From positions 24,461 through 88,460 of the forward strand of contig NZ_JAQRFK010000003.1 in NCBI RefSeq assembly GCF_028598745.1: a stretch of 64,000 nt of DNA, in the 5' to 3' direction. Numbering within the stretch: the first letter of the stretch is position 1; every line of letters starts with the position of its first letter. The notes beneath the pieces were generated by a model. It was not told the DNA's origin. It did not search any database and saw nothing but the letters and a program-made list of their open reading frames with translations. Positions 62,161 to 64,000 of the stretch are shown in pieces. This stretch comes from Xenorhabdus sp. IM139775. Its GTDB lineage: Bacteria; Pseudomonadota; Gammaproteobacteria; Enterobacterales; Enterobacteriaceae. A program made the translations under genes and the position numbers.

Positions 62161-62208
62161 AAAAATAGATCAATTTCTTTAAAATCCTATTTCGAATTAT
62201 TTCACTTG

Positions 62209-63603
62209 TTATTCTTGTGAATGAGGTGCTCTGGTATTGCCACTTTTTAAGTTGCGAACAAGTAAGGCATAATCCAGCTTGATTTCTTCAGGAACAGGAA
62301 GATAAACGAGATGCCCATCACCCGGTGCCACTTCCACGGTTTGGCCTTTTTTATTTGTCATGGATCCTAACGTAAAGTTAATATTGCCTGATGGTGTCAC
62401 CAGTTCCAACTGATCCCCGACAAGAAATTTATTCTTCACGGCCACCTCAGCCAAGCCATTGACCCGCTTGCCGGTAAATTCTCCAACGAATTGCTGGGTA
62501 TCTGACACTGAATAACCGTATTCATAAGTTTGATAGGCATCATGGGTATGGCGGCGCAGGAAACCTTCGGTATAACCACGGTGCGCCAAACCTTCCAATG
62601 TCGTCATCAAGGTTGAATCGAAAGGTTTGCCGGCAACGGCATCATCTATAGCACGGCGGTATACCTGAGCGGTGCGGGCACAATAGTAGAAAGATTTAGT
62701 ACGGCCTTCGATTTTCAGTGAGTGAACCCCTAGCTGGGTTAATCTTTCCACATGTTCAATGGCACGTAGATCTTTGGAGTTCATGATATAAGTACCATGT
62801 TCATCTTCAAACGCCGACATATATTCGCCCGGACGCTTGGCTTCTTCTATCATGAAAACCTTGTCCGTTGGTGCTCCCTGACCCAGTGTCGGCTCGATGT
62901 TTTTGACTGGAATAGTTTTGACTGGAATAGTTTTGACCGGAATAGGATCGTGCACATGGACAATATTGCCGATATTATCTTCCTTACCTTCCTGCACATT
63001 ATATTCCCAGCGGCAGGCATTGGTGCAGGTGCCTTGGTTAGGGTCGCGCTTGTTGATATAACCGGATAACAAACAGCGGCCAGAATAAGCCATGCACAGT
63101 GCGCCATGCACAAAAACCTCAAGCTCCATATCGGGGACGTGCTGGCGGATTTCAGCTATTTCTTCCAGCGAAAGTTCGCGGGAAAGAATGACGCGTGTCA
63201 ATCCCATTTGTTTCCAGAATTTGACGGTGGCCCAGTTAACCGCATTAGCTTGAACCGAAAGGTGAATATCGATTTCAGGAAATGCCTCGCGCACCATCAT
63301 AATCAAGCCCGGATCAGACATAATCAAGGCATCAGGCTCCATTTCCACGACGGGTTTTAAGTCACGGATAAACGTTTTCAGCTTTGCATTATGGGGGGCG
63401 ATATTGACCACCACATAAAAACGCTTACCTAATTCGTGTGCTTCCTTAATGCCCTGTGCCAATGTCTCATGGTTAAACTCATTATTGCGAACACGCAGGC
63501 TATAACGGGGCTGTCCGGCATAAATGGCATCAGCGCCATACGCGAATGCGTAACGCATGTTTTTCAAGGAGCCGGCAGGAGAAAGTAATTCTGGAGTAAA
63601 CAT
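62209..63603 (-). CDS. trhP: tRNA 5-hydroxyuridine modification protein TrhP (YegQ)
   Basis: 464 aa U32-family protein (E. coli 453). It is involved in forming ho5U34 in tRNA from prephenate-derived chemistry. The U32 signature EVFVHGALCMAYSGRCLLSG, then INKRDPNQGTCTNACRW with four Cys, is clear. Residues 221-235 read IPVKT IPVKT IPVKN, two extra copies compared with E. coli, and this accounts for most of the added length. The repeat is a surface-like linker before EPTLGQGAPTDK. The start ATG has a weak ribosome site. Confidence 0.92.
   Translation of the reverse strand: MFTPELLSPAGSLKNMRYAFAYGADAIYAGQPRYSLRVRNNEFNHETLAQGIKEAHELGKRFYVVVNIAPHNAKLKTFIRDLKPVVEMEPDALIMSDPGLIMMVREAFPEIDIHLSVQANAVNWATVKFWKQMGLTRVILSRELSLEEIAEIRQHVPDMELEVFVHGALCMAYSGRCLLSGYINKRDPNQGTCTNACRWEYNVQEGKEDNIGNIVHVHDPIPVKTIPVKTIPVKNIEPTLGQGAPTDKVFMIEEAKRPGEYMSAFEDEHGTYIMNSKDLRAIEHVERLTQLGVHSLKIEGRTKSFYYCARTAQVYRRAIDDAVAGKPFDSTLMTTLEGLAHRGYTEGFLRRHTHDAYQTYEYGYSVSDTQQFVGEFTGKRVNGLAEVAVKNKFLVGDQLELVTPSGNINFTLGSMTNKKGQTVEVAPGDGHLVYLPVPEEIKLDYALLVRNLKSGNTRAPHSQE
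62901..62945. repeat. 15-bp tandem repeat, three copies, in frame in trhP
   Basis: TTTTGACTGGAATAG at 62901-62915 and 62916-62930, then TTTTGACCGGAATAG at 62931-62945 (plus-strand reading). On the coding strand each copy encodes IPVKT or IPVKN. Confidence 0.95.
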
Positions 63604-63706
63604 ATTGTCAACGTTCTCGGTCTGAGTTCAAGTCAGCCCTTACCCGTCTTCATTATCATTACTAAGGGTAAGGTTTAAAGAAGGGAGGATTTTAGCGCCT
63701 ATACTG

Positions 63707-63736
63707 TCATTAGCACAACTATCATTAGCACAAATA
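63707..63736. repeat. 15-bp tandem duplication upstream of trhP
   Basis: TCATTAGCACAACTA (63707-63721) followed by TCATTAGCACAAATA (63722-63736), 14 of 15 identical, in the region between trhP and the yegP-like gene. Confidence 0.9.
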
Positions 63737-63800
63737 TATTATGGAAATAGGGAAAATCTGCACTGAAGCGTGCCCACCGAGGATTGAAAAAAGAGGTTCA

Positions 63801-63827
63801 AAAGAAAGTGCGCCGCAGATACGGCGC
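63801..63827 (-). terminator. Terminator of the yegP-like gene
   Basis: On the minus strand GCGCCG and CGGCGC form a perfect 6-bp GC stem with loop TATCTG, followed by ACTTTCTTTTG. It is 36 bases after the stop. Confidence 0.65.
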
Positions 63828-63862
63828 GGGTCGTTCATTGCATCTGTCAATCATTGTGTCTG

Positions 63863-64000
63863 TCAATTCTGTTTGGTCAGATCACGGACTTTTTCTGTCG
63901 GCCCGGTTTTCATGACAGACTGCATACATTTCTTCATATTTGCTTCGTTGGCATGAGCTTCACTGATAGCAATAACCTGATGATTCCGGGCTTTCAGAAC
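63863..64000 (-). CDS. YegP-like (DUF1508, UPF0339) protein, C-terminal part
   Basis: 45 residues read from the right edge: VLKARNHQVIAISEAHANEA ... KVRDLTKQN, ending in TGA at 63865-63863. E. coli YegP ends FNLKAANHQIIGSSQMY ... TVKDNT, so LKA-NHQ-I--S matches and the gene is next to yegQ in both. The family has a two-copy beta-strand repeat; its function is unknown. The N-terminal part lies outside the window. Confidence 0.65.
   Translation of the reverse strand, partial: VLKARNHQVIAISEAHANEANMKKCMQSVMKTGPTEKVRDLTKQN

Noticed and set aside
63741..63956. 71-codon plus-strand ORF near the right edge
   Set aside because: It overlaps the terminator and end of the yegP-like gene on the other strand and has no recognisable content.

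Overview
The window looks like core chromosome of an enteric gammaproteobacterium of the Morganellaceae, most likely Xenorhabdus or Photorhabdus. This is inferred from moderate-to-low GC, near full-length similarity to remembered E. coli proteins, and a gene order that follows the E. coli 24-25 min region with several blocks missing. No rRNA, tRNA, intact IS, prophage or CRISPR array was found.

Layout. 1-3 kb: end of an iron-chelate uptake locus (FecE-type ATPase, CirA/FepA-type TonB receptor). 3-9.7 kb: putrescine importer (puuP), D-lactate dehydrogenase (dld), exonuclease I (sbcB), the pole-localising protein TmaR and a Rossmann-fold protein. 9.8-25.9 kb: rne, rluC, yceF, then the collinear block yceD-rpmF-plsX-fabH-fabD-fabG-acpP-fabF-pabC-mltG-tmk-holB-ycfH, which joins phospholipid and fatty acid initiation with folate, peptidoglycan and DNA replication genes. 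25.9-35.4 kb: hinT-lpoB-thiK-nagZ, ndh, a degenerate ycfJ relative, mfd. 35.6-42.2 kb: lolCDE, cobB, pepT, roxA. 42.4-50.6 kb: phoQ-phoP, purB-hflD, mnmA, nudJ, rluE and icd. 50.8-57 kb: an accessory stretch after icd with a DUF2007 protein, a small secreted protein, a probable I-type lysozyme inhibitor, a phage-integrase remnant, an AGCS alanine symporter, amiD, an AraC-type regulator and a short mgrB. 57.3-64 kb: aromatic amino acid permease, cold-shock protein, thiD, fbaB, the sRNA gene cyaR, trhP (yegQ) and the end of a yegP-like gene.

Several genes in the ordering are too short for ordinary ORF calling and were found by reading: rpmF (L32), mgrB (48 aa PhoQ inhibitor), cyaR (sRNA) and the yegP-like fragment at the right edge.

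The most unusual signals are: (1) about ten independent 13-16 bp tandem duplications, most just after stop codons or upstream of genes and two in frame inside thiK and trhP; (2) a YcfJ homologue that keeps both conserved ends but has lost its glycine-zipper core; (3) a PhoQ whose periplasmic acidic patch is eroded while a recognisable MgrB is kept; (4) a PliI-like lysozyme inhibitor and an integrase remnant downstream of icd, a known phage integration locus.
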